A stretch of DNA of 64,000 bases from an uncultured Clostridia bacterium (GTDB lineage Bacteria > Bacillota > Clostridia > Oscillospirales > Ruminococcaceae): contig CALWNQ010000010.1 of the NCBI GenBank assembly GCA_944382875.1, positions 1 through 64,000 on the forward strand, in the 5' to 3' direction. Shown here one piece after another: positions 16,423 through 25,252 of this stretch (the first letter of the stretch is position 1; each line of letters opens with the position of its first letter). A model generated the notes under the pieces. It ran no database searches and was not told where the DNA came from. It saw nothing but the letters and a program-made list of their open reading frames with translations. The position numbers and the translations under genes are program-made.

Positions 16423-17250
16423 ATGATACGTAAAACACTGATTTATAAAACGGGAGTAGAATATGGTGATTATACGCTAAATCACATTCAAGGCTGTTCT
16501 CATGGCTGTAGATATCCCTGTTATGCATACATGATGGCCAAAAGATTTGGAAAAGTAAAAAACTATGAGGAGTGGATACATCCACAGATTGTTGAGAATA
16601 CTATGCAACTTTTGACAAAGGAATTGCCACGATTCAAAGATAAAATTCATTTGCTTCATCTTTGTTTTACAACAGATCCATTTATGTATGGATATGAGGA
16701 AATCTGCAAACTTAGTACTCAGGTGCTGCAAAGGGCAAACGCACATAATATTCGTTGTTCAGTTTTGACCAAAGGCATCCTTCCAGATGACTTGGTGGAA
16801 TTGCCTTTACAAAATGAATATGGGATTACTGTTGTTTCTTTAAACGGTGACTTTATTAGGCACTATGAACCGGGAGCAGCACCAATTGAAGCAAGAATTG
16901 CTGCATTAAGGAATTTAAGCGAACATGGGTGTAAAACATGGGTTAGTATAGAACCCTACCCTACACCCAATATTATTGATCAGAATTTAAGCGATATATT
17001 AGAAGCAATATCCTTTATAGATAGGATTATCTTTGGCAGACTTCACTACAACAAAGTGGTTTCTGAGTATAAAGGATATAAGAATTTCTATAATCAATGT
17101 GCAAATCAGGTCATTGAATTTTGTGAAGAGCATCAGATTAATTATCCCCTTTTGAGTGAATATAGCAGAGAAAAGCGGAGTCAGATTCTGAGAAAATCAG
17201 GATCTGGCTCTGCTTTTTTCATTTTGTACCATATTTTTCTCCTGCCGTAG
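16423..17250 (+). CDS. Three-Cys-motif radical SAM protein, partner of TcmP (275 aa)
   Basis: Cys25, Cys29 and Cys33 form CSHGCRYPC (C-x3-C-x3-C), the 4Fe-4S site of SPL/phage Gp37-Gp68-like radical SAM proteins. CFTTDPFMYGYEE, CSVLTKGI and CKTWVSIEPYPTP are the usual later strands. It immediately follows the TcmP-like gene. The last ~25 codons (from about EYSREKRSQ) run through a terminator hairpin at 17171-17220. Normal members end shortly after the EEHxINY segment, so the original C-terminus may have been lost by fusion to foreign DNA. Confidence 0.82.
   Translation: MIRKTLIYKTGVEYGDYTLNHIQGCSHGCRYPCYAYMMAKRFGKVKNYEEWIHPQIVENTMQLLTKELPRFKDKIHLLHLCFTTDPFMYGYEEICKLSTQVLQRANAHNIRCSVLTKGILPDDLVELPLQNEYGITVVSLNGDFIRHYEPGAAPIEARIAALRNLSEHGCKTWVSIEPYPTPNIIDQNLSDILEAISFIDRIIFGRLHYNKVVSEYKGYKNFYNQCANQVIEFCEEHQINYPLLSEYSREKRSQILRKSGSGSAFFILYHIFLLP
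17171..17220 (+). terminator. Terminator lying inside the radical SAM 3' end
   Basis: Arms GCGGAGTCAGAT (17175-17186) and ATCTGGCTCTGC (17202-17213), with two G-U pairs, followed by six Ts. The radical SAM reading frame continues 30 bp beyond it, which is unusual. Confidence 0.75.
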
Positions 17251-17597
17251 ATGTAGAATTTTCCGGCGTATATATAGATAGTCTGCCCAAAGTCCAAAAG
17301 ACAAAAAGCAGAGGATATCAAAGGCACAAAATACAAGGGGGTAGTGCTCCCTTTTTCAGGTCCCTGGATTTTGCTTTTCCGGAAATTCCCCTTTTCCCCT
17401 CTCTCACACTCTCTTCCCTAATCCCAAAAATTTACCGTCTGGGAAAAAATGTTCCGGTAACGATCCATGTTCTTTTCCCAGCCGGTAAATATATTTTTTC
17501 ACAAAGTTCAGAATGGAATGTGAAAAACTATGAACATCGGAATTGACCATGGGTGCCACGCCATCAAAACTCGGAACACCGGAAAGCCTGGGAGATT
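17251..17597. other. Non-coding stretch with one palindrome
   Basis: No credible gene. Apart from the palindrome at 17495-17527 it holds C- and T-rich low-complexity DNA. It separates the TcmP pair from the exporter block. Confidence 0.6.
17495..17527. repeat. Palindrome copy 1, TTTTTCACA-N15-TGTGAAAAA
   Basis: Perfect 9-bp inverted repeat with a 15-bp centre. A second copy with the same arms and the same 15-bp spacing is at 26773-26805, on the other side of the ABC exporter and Rieske block. Confidence 0.75.
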
Positions 17598-17756
17598 TTA
17601 TAGAATGTCTCGGAAGGACATGCAGTTGGTTTTGAACGGTTCAAAAGAAGAGCAGGAATACCTCCTGCACTGAGTAATCCGGCAGTATTTCTCGTACTGA
17701 CTCTTTGATTTTTCCTTGACAACTTCTTTATTAAGCGGTACAATTTTCTTAGACAT
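17598..17756 (-). pseudogene. Transposase N-terminal remnant (IS256-like)
   Basis: On the minus strand, AAGGAGA precedes ATG at 17756, then MSKKIVPLNKEVVKEK, which resembles the N-terminus of IS256-family transposases. After that the frame loses similarity; shifting by one base gives IKESVREILPDYSVQEVFLLF before a stop, so there seems to be a frameshift and then truncation. Nothing of the DDE core remains. A 13-bp inverted repeat covers the start codon. Family assignment is from recollection of the N-terminal motif only. Confidence 0.45.
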
Positions 17757-17824
17757 GGTTTGCTGTCTCCTTTCGAATGGTTCGTGTCGCAACTTCATTC
17801 TAACAGAGTTCTGCAAACCATGTC
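17751..17824 (-). repeat. Inverted repeat covering the transposase start codon
   Basis: AGACATGGTTTGC (17751-17763) and its exact complement GCAAACCATGTCT (17812-17824). In the minus-strand transcript the second arm would hide the ATG. Such hairpins protect IS elements from translation by outside transcripts. Confidence 0.6.
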
Positions 17825-17923
17825 TCTCTTTTTTCATTTTTATTTGTAAAATTTTTTATATCTTACCTGCTAAATTTTGCTTGTATTATCCACTATTTAT
17901 TATTATGAATGGGGGAAAACAAT

Positions 17924-19660
17924 ATGAAACAAAAGTCACCAATGAACCGATTGATGGTTTTGGTATGGAAAAACTGGCAACTATATTTTGCAAGTGTTTT
18001 TTCCACAATTACTTATCTGATTATGGAAATGGTCACTCGTACATTAATGGGCCAAACGATGGATGCAGCCACCAATATGGATACAGATTTTTGGAGCCAT
18101 TTGATATGGCTGATTGCAATTCCTTTGCTCGCTGCTCCGTTTCATACCATTGCAACAATGACAAAATATCGTTTGGGTGCTAAAGTGTTGATGATGCTGC
18201 GCATCATTGTGGGAGAAAAAGCCTCTGTGTTATCAATTCCTGCTTTAGAAGAACAAAAAAGTGGAGATATTATGTCTCATTTAGGCGCAGAACTAAAGTC
18301 AATCAACAGTTTTGTGGGATATGGTTTATCCATGATTACTACATTGGCAGTACAGATTATCGGTACAACCATTTTTATGACAGTGATCGACTGGCAGATG
18401 ACAATTCTGTTTATGATAACATCCCTGCTGGTATTACCGATCAGCCTTGTGATTTCACGGCCGCTGAAAGATTTGGAAGTGACATTGCGGGAAGAAAACG
18501 GAAAGGCACAGCAGATTGCCAATGAAGGTCTGCATTCCTTAATAACAGTAAAATCCTTTCAATTAGAAAATTGGATGGATCGCCGTTTTTATACAGCCGT
18601 GCGGAATGTGATGGCAATTGACCTGCACATGCAGCGGATGACACTTGGTATGACAGCTGCGGGAAAATTGCTGGGATATCTGCCGATGATGGTGATGTTA
18701 GCTGCCGGGGCAATGCGGCTGATGGAAGGAACTTTGACACCAGGTATGCTGTTGTCTTTAACTACTGTCAGCAGCGGTTTTATTTCATGGCTGACTGGTG
18801 TGCCGCATGTGTTTGGCTATATTCAGCGCTGTCGGGGCGCCTGTATCCGCGTGTTCGGGTATCTTGACCTGCCGGAGGAAAAAGGAGGCTCTGTACAGGA
18901 AGCGAAAACAGGAGCACCAATGGTGTCTTTTCAAAACGTTTCTTTTTCCTATCATAATGGGAAAATGATATTAAGTGATTTGTCTTTTACTGTCAAACAG
19001 GGAGAAAAAGTAGCATTGGTGGGAGCAAGCGGCAGTGGGAAAAGTACGATTTTGCGTCTCATCTGTGGCTTTTTGCATACGCATGAAGGCTGTGTGGAAT
19101 TGCGCGGCAACCAAATTGAAGATTGGGTACTGAAAGCGTTACGAAAACAACTGTCTTATGTAACACAGGATAGTTATCTCTTTCCAGGCAGCATTCGAGA
19201 GAACCTGTTGGTAGCGAAAAAGGATGCGACTGATGAAGAGTTGCGTACAGTCTGTAAGCGGGCAGGTATTTTGGACTTTGTGGATGAACGGGGATTGGAT
19301 TCACCCGTTGGAGAAAGAGGAACACAGCTTTCTGGAGGAGAACGTCAACGCATCAGCATTGCCAGAGCAATGTTAAAAAACGCTCCCTTGCTTTTGCTGG
19401 ATGAGCCAACATCTGCATTGGATGCCGAAGCAGAGCGGGTGGTGCAAGAGAGTCTGGAACGATTGATGGAGGGAAAGACAACGATTGTGGTAGCGCACCG
19501 CTTGTCAACCATCCGCAACGCCGATAGAATCCTCCTTCTTTCGGAAGGAAAAATTACAGCAGAGGGTACACACGAGGAACTTATTGTCAAAAGCAAAATG
19601 TACCGCGATATGGTGGAAAAGCAGCTGCTGGAGGTAAGGAAAGATGAAATCGAAGAATGA
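17924..19660 (+). CDS. ABC exporter half-transporter 1a (578 aa)
   Basis: N-terminal six-helix membrane domain (residues about 15-290) fused to an ATPase. Walker A GASGSGKST, Q-loop YVTQDSYLFPGS, signature LSGGERQR, Walker B LLLLDEPTSALD, H-loop AHRLST; all catalytic residues are present. The ATG at 17924 is preceded by GGGGGA; an in-frame ATG five codons earlier lacks a ribosome site. It overlaps the next exporter gene by 17 bp, so the two probably form a heterodimer. Exporters of this type carry peptides, lipids or drugs; nothing nearby identifies the substrate. Confidence 0.9.
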   Translation: MKQKSPMNRLMVLVWKNWQLYFASVFSTITYLIMEMVTRTLMGQTMDAATNMDTDFWSHLIWLIAIPLLAAPFHTIATMTKYRLGAKVLMMLRIIVGEKASVLSIPALEEQKSGDIMSHLGAELKSINSFVGYGLSMITTLAVQIIGTTIFMTVIDWQMTILFMITSLLVLPISLVISRPLKDLEVTLREENGKAQQIANEGLHSLITVKSFQLENWMDRRFYTAVRNVMAIDLHMQRMTLGMTAAGKLLGYLPMMVMLAAGAMRLMEGTLTPGMLLSLTTVSSGFISWLTGVPHVFGYIQRCRGACIRVFGYLDLPEEKGGSVQEAKTGAPMVSFQNVSFSYHNGKMILSDLSFTVKQGEKVALVGASGSGKSTILRLICGFLHTHEGCVELRGNQIEDWVLKALRKQLSYVTQDSYLFPGSIRENLLVAKKDATDEELRTVCKRAGILDFVDERGLDSPVGERGTQLSGGERQRISIARAMLKNAPLLLLDEPTSALDAEAERVVQESLERLMEGKTTIVVAHRLSTIRNADRILLLSEGKITAEGTHEELIVKSKMYRDMVEKQLLEVRKDEIEE

Positions 19661-21386
19661 AAAGAAACAGAGATATGCAGGGCCTGTTTTGGAATATTTG
19701 AAGCCATGGACAAGTCGATACATCATCGGCCTTTTGACCTCCTCTACAGGAAACTATTTAAACTCGCTGACAATCGGCCTGTATGTCGGCAATATGCTTG
19801 CATTTGCTCAAGCCGGAGAGCCAAAAGGTTTACTGTTGGAAGCAGGAAAATGGCTGTTGGTGATGATTTTCGTATTAACCGTTGGTGCATTCGGATCCTA
19901 CCTTGTAGCCAATGCAAGCAGGAAAGCTGCGGCAGAGCTGAAACGTGTTTGTTATACTCATATGCTGAAGGCACCGTACTCATCTGCTGACAAAAGGCAT
20001 TCAGGAGATCAATTATCCCGACTGGATAATGATGTGCAAATGTGTCAGCAACTATACAACGACCTAATCCCAACAATATCCAGTACAGTGCTTTCTGTTT
20101 TGCTGGGTGTAGCGACCGTATGGACGATTCATTGGAGTATCGCGCTTTCTTTAGTAGGTGTTGGGCTTGTGATGATGCTGCTCAATCTGGTTGTCATACG
20201 GAAAAACGGACAACGTTACGCGTTGGAGGCGGAACAGATCGGAAAGACCTTTTCTTATATGAGCGATTTATTGTCCGGTTCAGAATTGGAACGGATTTAT
20301 GGAGAAGATACCGGGCTGACAAGCCGGTTTCGGGACAGCTGCAAAAAGTTATTCCGACTTAGTATGAAAGCATTAAATGTGCGTTCTGTCTATAATGGCT
20401 TAAATCAAGTAAATACCGCTTTGACGATTGCCACCAGTGTAGGGCTCGGGCTGGTGTTCTACCGGCAAGGGGTGATCTCTATGGCAGCGCTGCCCTTGCT
20501 CATCCAGATGGGAACTGTAGTGGTAGAGCCAATCACGAAAATCGGCTGGGCAGTGGGAGATATGCAGGAAATTCAAGCGGGTGCCCGCCGTGTTGTCGAA
20601 ATTCTCGATCAGAAGATGGAATTTCTGAATCCGGGAAAAGAATCATCTTTTCCCAGTTTGGATATTCAGGCACAGCATCTCGCTTTTTCCTACAATTCCG
20701 TTGATTTTGCACTCATGGATGTGAATTTTAAGCTTTCAGCAGGCGGAATTTATGGAATCGTTGGTTATAGCGGAAGCGGAAAAAGCACTTTGTTGCGGCT
20801 GTTGATGGGAATCGAACCATATCAAGGCTGTCTCTCAATCGGAGGGAACGAAGTTCGTGAGATTCCTCTCGATTCCTTAAGAAAACAAATTGCTTATGTG
20901 CCTCAAGAATGTCCGCTTTTTGATGGTTCTGTGTTGGACAATATCCGCTTGGGAAAACAAAACACAACAGACGAAGAAGTGATCGCTGCTGCAAAAAAGG
21001 CTGACGCAGACGAATTTGTTCAGAAACTCGAAAATGGTTATCACACTCAGGTGGGTGAAAATGGAGTAAAACTTTCTGGGGGACAGCGTCAGCGTATAGC
21101 GATTGCAAGAGCCATATTAAAAGATGCGCCTATACTGTTGCTGGACGAAGTAACGGCGGCGCTTGACAGTACCGCTGAACTTAGGATACAGCAATCACTC
21201 AACAGATTGATGCAGGGGCGCACGACTCTTGTGGTAGCGCATCGTCTTTCAAATATTGTCGATACCGATCATATTCTTGTGTTCGATAAAGGAAGCCTTG
21301 TTCAGCAAGGAACCCATGAGGAGTTGGTTCATACGGAAGGAATTTATAAAAAATTATATACCCTACAGGCGTCGCTTGGAAAATAA
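19644..21386 (+). CDS. ABC exporter half-transporter 1b (580 aa)
   Basis: Membrane domain plus ATPase. Walker A GYSGSGKST, Q-loop YVPQECPLFDGS, signature LSGGQRQR, Walker B ILLLDEVTAALD, H-loop AHRLSN. Starts within the end of 1a after a GGTAAGGAAAG site, which implies coupled translation and a 1a/1b heterodimer. Both ATP sites should be competent, unlike heterodimeric exporters with one degenerate site. Confidence 0.9.
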   Translation: MKSKNEKKQRYAGPVLEYLKPWTSRYIIGLLTSSTGNYLNSLTIGLYVGNMLAFAQAGEPKGLLLEAGKWLLVMIFVLTVGAFGSYLVANASRKAAAELKRVCYTHMLKAPYSSADKRHSGDQLSRLDNDVQMCQQLYNDLIPTISSTVLSVLLGVATVWTIHWSIALSLVGVGLVMMLLNLVVIRKNGQRYALEAEQIGKTFSYMSDLLSGSELERIYGEDTGLTSRFRDSCKKLFRLSMKALNVRSVYNGLNQVNTALTIATSVGLGLVFYRQGVISMAALPLLIQMGTVVVEPITKIGWAVGDMQEIQAGARRVVEILDQKMEFLNPGKESSFPSLDIQAQHLAFSYNSVDFALMDVNFKLSAGGIYGIVGYSGSGKSTLLRLLMGIEPYQGCLSIGGNEVREIPLDSLRKQIAYVPQECPLFDGSVLDNIRLGKQNTTDEEVIAAAKKADADEFVQKLENGYHTQVGENGVKLSGGQRQRIAIARAILKDAPILLLDEVTAALDSTAELRIQQSLNRLMQGRTTLVVAHRLSNIVDTDHILVFDKGSLVQQGTHEELVHTEGIYKKLYTLQASLGK

Positions 21387-21453
21387 ATGGACGGTCATTC
21401 TCAGCCGTTTTTGGTATGATTATTCTTTCTTGAATTTATCAAGGTGAAATTCT

Positions 21454-23223
21454 ATGTTCAAAACGATTTGTTTTTCCATAAAAACTGCGTGGCAGATTGA
21501 TAAAGTTCGGATTTTCTACGAAATTGTTTATAATTTTGTCAAGCAGTTCTTCAATGTTTTTTACGGTGTTTACTTTCTGCGCACCATTTTGGTGTATATC
21601 GAAACCGGGCGGGAATTGTGTACGATCTTTCTGATTCTGTGTTTGATGCTGGCCGTGAATGTCATTTTTTATTTTTTCAACAACTATTTCAAATCGGTTT
21701 ATCTGCCAAGGTTTGAAATCAAAATCAATCAGTTTCTGTATGAGAAAATCGTGGTCCGCGCATCACATCTTCCCTATGACTGCTACAACCGGCCGGATTT
21801 TTTGGACAAATATCAGCGGGTGCTGGAGAATACCGTTCCGAGCATTCAAAAGACGCTCAACGCGCTGGGGACAATATCCGGGCTGGTTACAGCGCTGCTG
21901 ATGATCGCCGTGTATGTTGTCCGGGTTGATCTGTTCGCCATCCTGTTATCGGTATTCCCACTGTTATATTCCTATTTTATCAGCGAAAAAAGCGAAGAGT
22001 ATCAGTTCGAGCTCACACAGAAAACTACCGGTGCAAACCGGAAAAAAGAATACGCACGCCGTATCTTTTATCTTCCGCAATATGCAAAGGAACTCAAGAT
22101 GACCTCGATTTTCAAAGCAGTGCAGAATATCTATGCGGAGGGAGCCCGGGAAAATATCCGGCGATATAAGGAAATCGGCAAAAAAATTACGCTGTTCCGG
22201 TTTATCGAATTGTGTGTGGGCGATGTGTTCATCATCATGCTGCCGGTTGCCTATGTCGCCGTTCGGGTTTTGATGGGTTCATCACTGATGATCGGGGATT
22301 TTATCGGGATTGCCCAGTCGATTACCTATTTCAGCTGGGATCTGGAATGGATGTTTGATATGATCCTCGATATCAAGTCGGCTTCTCTTTATATTCAGGA
22401 ATACGAGGATTATATGCAATCAGAGGAAGAACCCAATAGTCGGGGGGAAGAGGAACTGACAGACGCTGACCTGTCTTCTTTTTCCCTGGTCTGCAAAGAT
22501 GCCGGTTATACATATCCCGGAAGTCCAGAGGAGGCACTGCATGAAATCAATCTGACGATTCGGAAAGGCGAAAAAATCGCTGTTGTGGGAGAAAATGGCG
22601 CCGGCAAAACAACGCTGGTGTATCTGCTGATGCATATGCTGTCCTGTACGAAAGGGGAAATCCGGCTGAACGGTAAAAGTCTGGACAATTTTGCTCCGGA
22701 GCAGCTGAACCGCTTTTTTGGTGTGGTTTTGCAGGATTTTCATCTGTATCCGCTATCGGTACGGGAAAATATCTGTGTCAACGGGCCGCTGGATGACGAT
22801 GTCCTGCGGCAGGCGATCCGTCAAATGGGGCTGGAGGGCTGTATTTCCGACCTGGATGTCCGGCTGACCAAAGAGTTTTCGGACAACGGATTGGAGCTGT
22901 CCGGAGGCCAACAGCAGAAACTTGCTTTAACCCGTGTACTTGCCAATTCCTACCCCTTTCTCATTCTGGATGAGCCGACCAGTGCGCTCGACCCGATTGC
23001 GGAGAGGGAGATTTATCAGCGGGTGTTTCAGGCAGCTGCCGATAAAACGCTGATCTTTATCTCCCACCGTTTGGCAACCACCCGCTTTGTCGACCGGATT
23101 CTGGTTTTGAAAGACGGTACGATAATCGAAGAGGGCAGCCACCGGCAGCTGATGGAGGCAAAAGGATATTATTATGAATTGTATGCTCTTCAGGAGAACA
23201 TGTACCGGGAGAGAAGCGTATGA
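21454..23223 (+). CDS. ABC exporter half-transporter 2a (589 aa)
   Basis: Membrane domain (to about residue 330) with ATPase. Walker A GENGAGKTT, Q-loop VVLQDFHLYPLS, signature LSGGQQQK, Walker B FLILDEPTSALD, H-loop SHRLAT. More GC-rich than pair 1 and of a different subfamily (NisT/peptide-exporter-like membrane domain without a protease domain), so the two pairs are not recent duplicates. RBS AAGGTG. Overlaps 2b by ATGA (23220-23223). Confidence 0.9.
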   Translation: MFKTICFSIKTAWQIDKVRIFYEIVYNFVKQFFNVFYGVYFLRTILVYIETGRELCTIFLILCLMLAVNVIFYFFNNYFKSVYLPRFEIKINQFLYEKIVVRASHLPYDCYNRPDFLDKYQRVLENTVPSIQKTLNALGTISGLVTALLMIAVYVVRVDLFAILLSVFPLLYSYFISEKSEEYQFELTQKTTGANRKKEYARRIFYLPQYAKELKMTSIFKAVQNIYAEGARENIRRYKEIGKKITLFRFIELCVGDVFIIMLPVAYVAVRVLMGSSLMIGDFIGIAQSITYFSWDLEWMFDMILDIKSASLYIQEYEDYMQSEEEPNSRGEEELTDADLSSFSLVCKDAGYTYPGSPEEALHEINLTIRKGEKIAVVGENGAGKTTLVYLLMHMLSCTKGEIRLNGKSLDNFAPEQLNRFFGVVLQDFHLYPLSVRENICVNGPLDDDVLRQAIRQMGLEGCISDLDVRLTKEFSDNGLELSGGQQQKLALTRVLANSYPFLILDEPTSALDPIAEREIYQRVFQAAADKTLIFISHRLATTRFVDRILVLKDGTIIEEGSHRQLMEAKGYYYELYALQENMYRERSV

Positions 23224-25001
23224 AAAAAAGAATTTTACGGAATAATTTTTATTTTTTGCATAAAGCATTCCGCATTGCCCCACTGTATCTGCTCCTGTCG
23301 GTTGTATTGCGTATCCTGATGGGGCTGCGTACCACCTTTATGAATGTCTATTTTCTGTCCTATGTGATTTCCTGCGTCGAAACCGGACGTTCGCTGTCTC
23401 ATGTGCTGCTCTTCATATCGATCAGCTTTGCCGTAGTCTCCGCGACATACGCTGTTCAGGCGGCGTTTGATCACATCTATAAACCGGTCTGCACCGAAAA
23501 GATCGCCCAGGGGTTGCAGCAGACAATTTTTCAAAAGGCGCGGCTGACCGATCTGGAAGTCTACGACACGGAAGAATATTATACTTCGGTTGTCCTGGCC
23601 AATCACGAAAGCAGCAGCCGTGTCCTTGCGGTGATTGAGAATCTCCTGAATTTATTGGAAGCGGCGGTGGCGGTGGCCGCAATCATCGGGTATTCTCTTA
23701 CGATGGACTGGATTGTTCCGATTGTCGCGGTCCTTTCGTTTGCCATCAGTTTTTGGATGAACCGATATATAGCGCGGCTCCGTGTGGATTATGACGGCGA
23801 TTTGCAGAAGATCGGCAAGGAAACCTCTATGCTCCACCGCATTCTGTATTTGCCCGAATATGCCAAGGATGTGCGGTTGACCGCGATCCGCGGCAGGATG
23901 TTCCAGCGATACGAAAAGGCAAATCAGGCGAAAGATCACGTGATCCGGACAAAGGGGCGGAAGATCAGCCGTTTTTCCGCTTTGGAATCCATTTTCAGTG
24001 CGTCGGTCTGCATTGATTTTCTGGTGCCGCTTTACCTGGCTTACCGGATTTTAATCCGGAAAACGATGGCCGTTTCGCAGTTTGTCGCGATTTTGAACGG
24101 ATGCAGTCAGCTGCAGTTGAAACTGGAAGATATCGCACGGGAGATCGGCGTCTTCTATGAAAACGGCGAGCGGATCGAACGGTACCGTCAGGTGGAGTTT
24201 CGACCGAGCAAAATCGAATCTTCCATCCATGAGGAGAGTAAAACAGCGCGGCAATCTTTTGAAAAGCTGGAATGGAAAAATGTGTCGTTCCAGTATCCGT
24301 CCGGCGGTTTTGCTCTGAAAGAAATCAATCTTACGGTACAAAAAGGGGAAAAAATCGCCATTGTGGGACCAAATGGTTCCGGCAAGACGACCTTCATCAA
24401 ACTGCTGCTCCGCTTCTATGATTGCGGCAGGGGGGAGATCCTGTACAACGGGGTTCCGATCCCCCAAATCCCGGTTTCTGAATACCGGCGGGCATTTTCT
24501 ACCCTTTTTCAGGATTTCTGCATCTATGCCGTCACAATGGCGAAAAATGTTGCGATGGATGAACAAGTGGATGAGGAAAAAGCGCGCCGCGCTGTGACAC
24601 AGGTCGGACTGGAAGAAGCGCTGCCGCAGATGCAGTCAGTGTTGACGAAGGAACTCGCGGAGGACGGCATATCGTTTTCCGGCGGACAGCTGCAAAGGCT
24701 GGCTTTATCCCGTGTATTTTATGAAGACCATGATATTTTGATTATGGATGAACCGACCAGCGCGATGGATGTGGTGTTTGAAAAGCAGTTCTATGACAGC
24801 ATTCTCCATCAGCTCAAAGACAAAACGATTTTGTTTGTTTCGCATCGTTTAACATCTGCGGTGATATGCGATCGAATCCTCTATATGGAAAATGGGCAGA
24901 TTCAAGAGAGCGGGAGTCACCGGCAGCTGATGGAATTAAACGGGGGGTACGCCAAGTTATTTCAAGCTCAGACGAATATGTTGGATGGAAACATACCATA
25001 A
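23220..25001 (+). CDS. ABC exporter half-transporter 2b (593 aa)
   Basis: Partner of 2a, coupled by a 4-bp overlap. Walker A GPNGSGKTT, Q-loop TLFQDFCIYAVT, signature FSGGQLQR, Walker B ILIMDEPTSAMD, H-loop SHRLTS. 2a and 2b share local motifs (ILYLPEYAKDVRLT here, IFYLPQYAKELKMT in 2a), so they arose from each other by duplication. Ends 50 bp before a strong terminator. Substrate unknown; no precursor peptide or modifying enzyme was seen next to it. Confidence 0.9.
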   Translation: MKKRILRNNFYFLHKAFRIAPLYLLLSVVLRILMGLRTTFMNVYFLSYVISCVETGRSLSHVLLFISISFAVVSATYAVQAAFDHIYKPVCTEKIAQGLQQTIFQKARLTDLEVYDTEEYYTSVVLANHESSSRVLAVIENLLNLLEAAVAVAAIIGYSLTMDWIVPIVAVLSFAISFWMNRYIARLRVDYDGDLQKIGKETSMLHRILYLPEYAKDVRLTAIRGRMFQRYEKANQAKDHVIRTKGRKISRFSALESIFSASVCIDFLVPLYLAYRILIRKTMAVSQFVAILNGCSQLQLKLEDIAREIGVFYENGERIERYRQVEFRPSKIESSIHEESKTARQSFEKLEWKNVSFQYPSGGFALKEINLTVQKGEKIAIVGPNGSGKTTFIKLLLRFYDCGRGEILYNGVPIPQIPVSEYRRAFSTLFQDFCIYAVTMAKNVAMDEQVDEEKARRAVTQVGLEEALPQMQSVLTKELAEDGISFSGGQLQRLALSRVFYEDHDILIMDEPTSAMDVVFEKQFYDSILHQLKDKTILFVSHRLTSAVICDRILYMENGQIQESGSHRQLMELNGGYAKLFQAQTNMLDGNIP

Positions 25002-25034
25002 GCAGAAAGATACTGGCATTTACTATGGTTAATG

Positions 25035-25092
25035 CAGGAAACACACATCCGAAACTGTCTCTTGAATAATTCAAGAGACAGTTTTTCTTTAT
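25035..25092 (+). terminator. Terminator within a 58-bp dispersed repeat, copy 1
   Basis: Perfect 15-bp arms AAACTGTCTCTTGAA (25052-25066) and complement (25070-25084), 3-nt loop, then Ts. The whole 25035-25092 segment matches 46076-46133 at 51 of 58 bases. It ends the exporter operon. Confidence 0.88.
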
Positions 25093-25102
25093 ATCTATGT
25101 TA

Positions 25103-25132
25103 TTGGAAACTTTGATTTTGATGTATTATAAT
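25103..25132 (+). promoter_or_regulatory. Promoter of the Rieske oxidoreductase gene
   Basis: -35 TTGGAA (25103-25108), 18-bp spacer, -10 TATAAT (25127-25132), giving a leader of about 115 nt to the start codon. Confidence 0.6.
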
Positions 25133-25252
25133 TCCTACTATTCATTAGGAATCAAAAAATGATTCTCCGGACAAAATTAGTTGTTCTGGCGAATAGTGTT
25201 AATGATTTGATCGATAATATTTGTGAGTCAGATGTTTTAGGGAGGATTGCTA

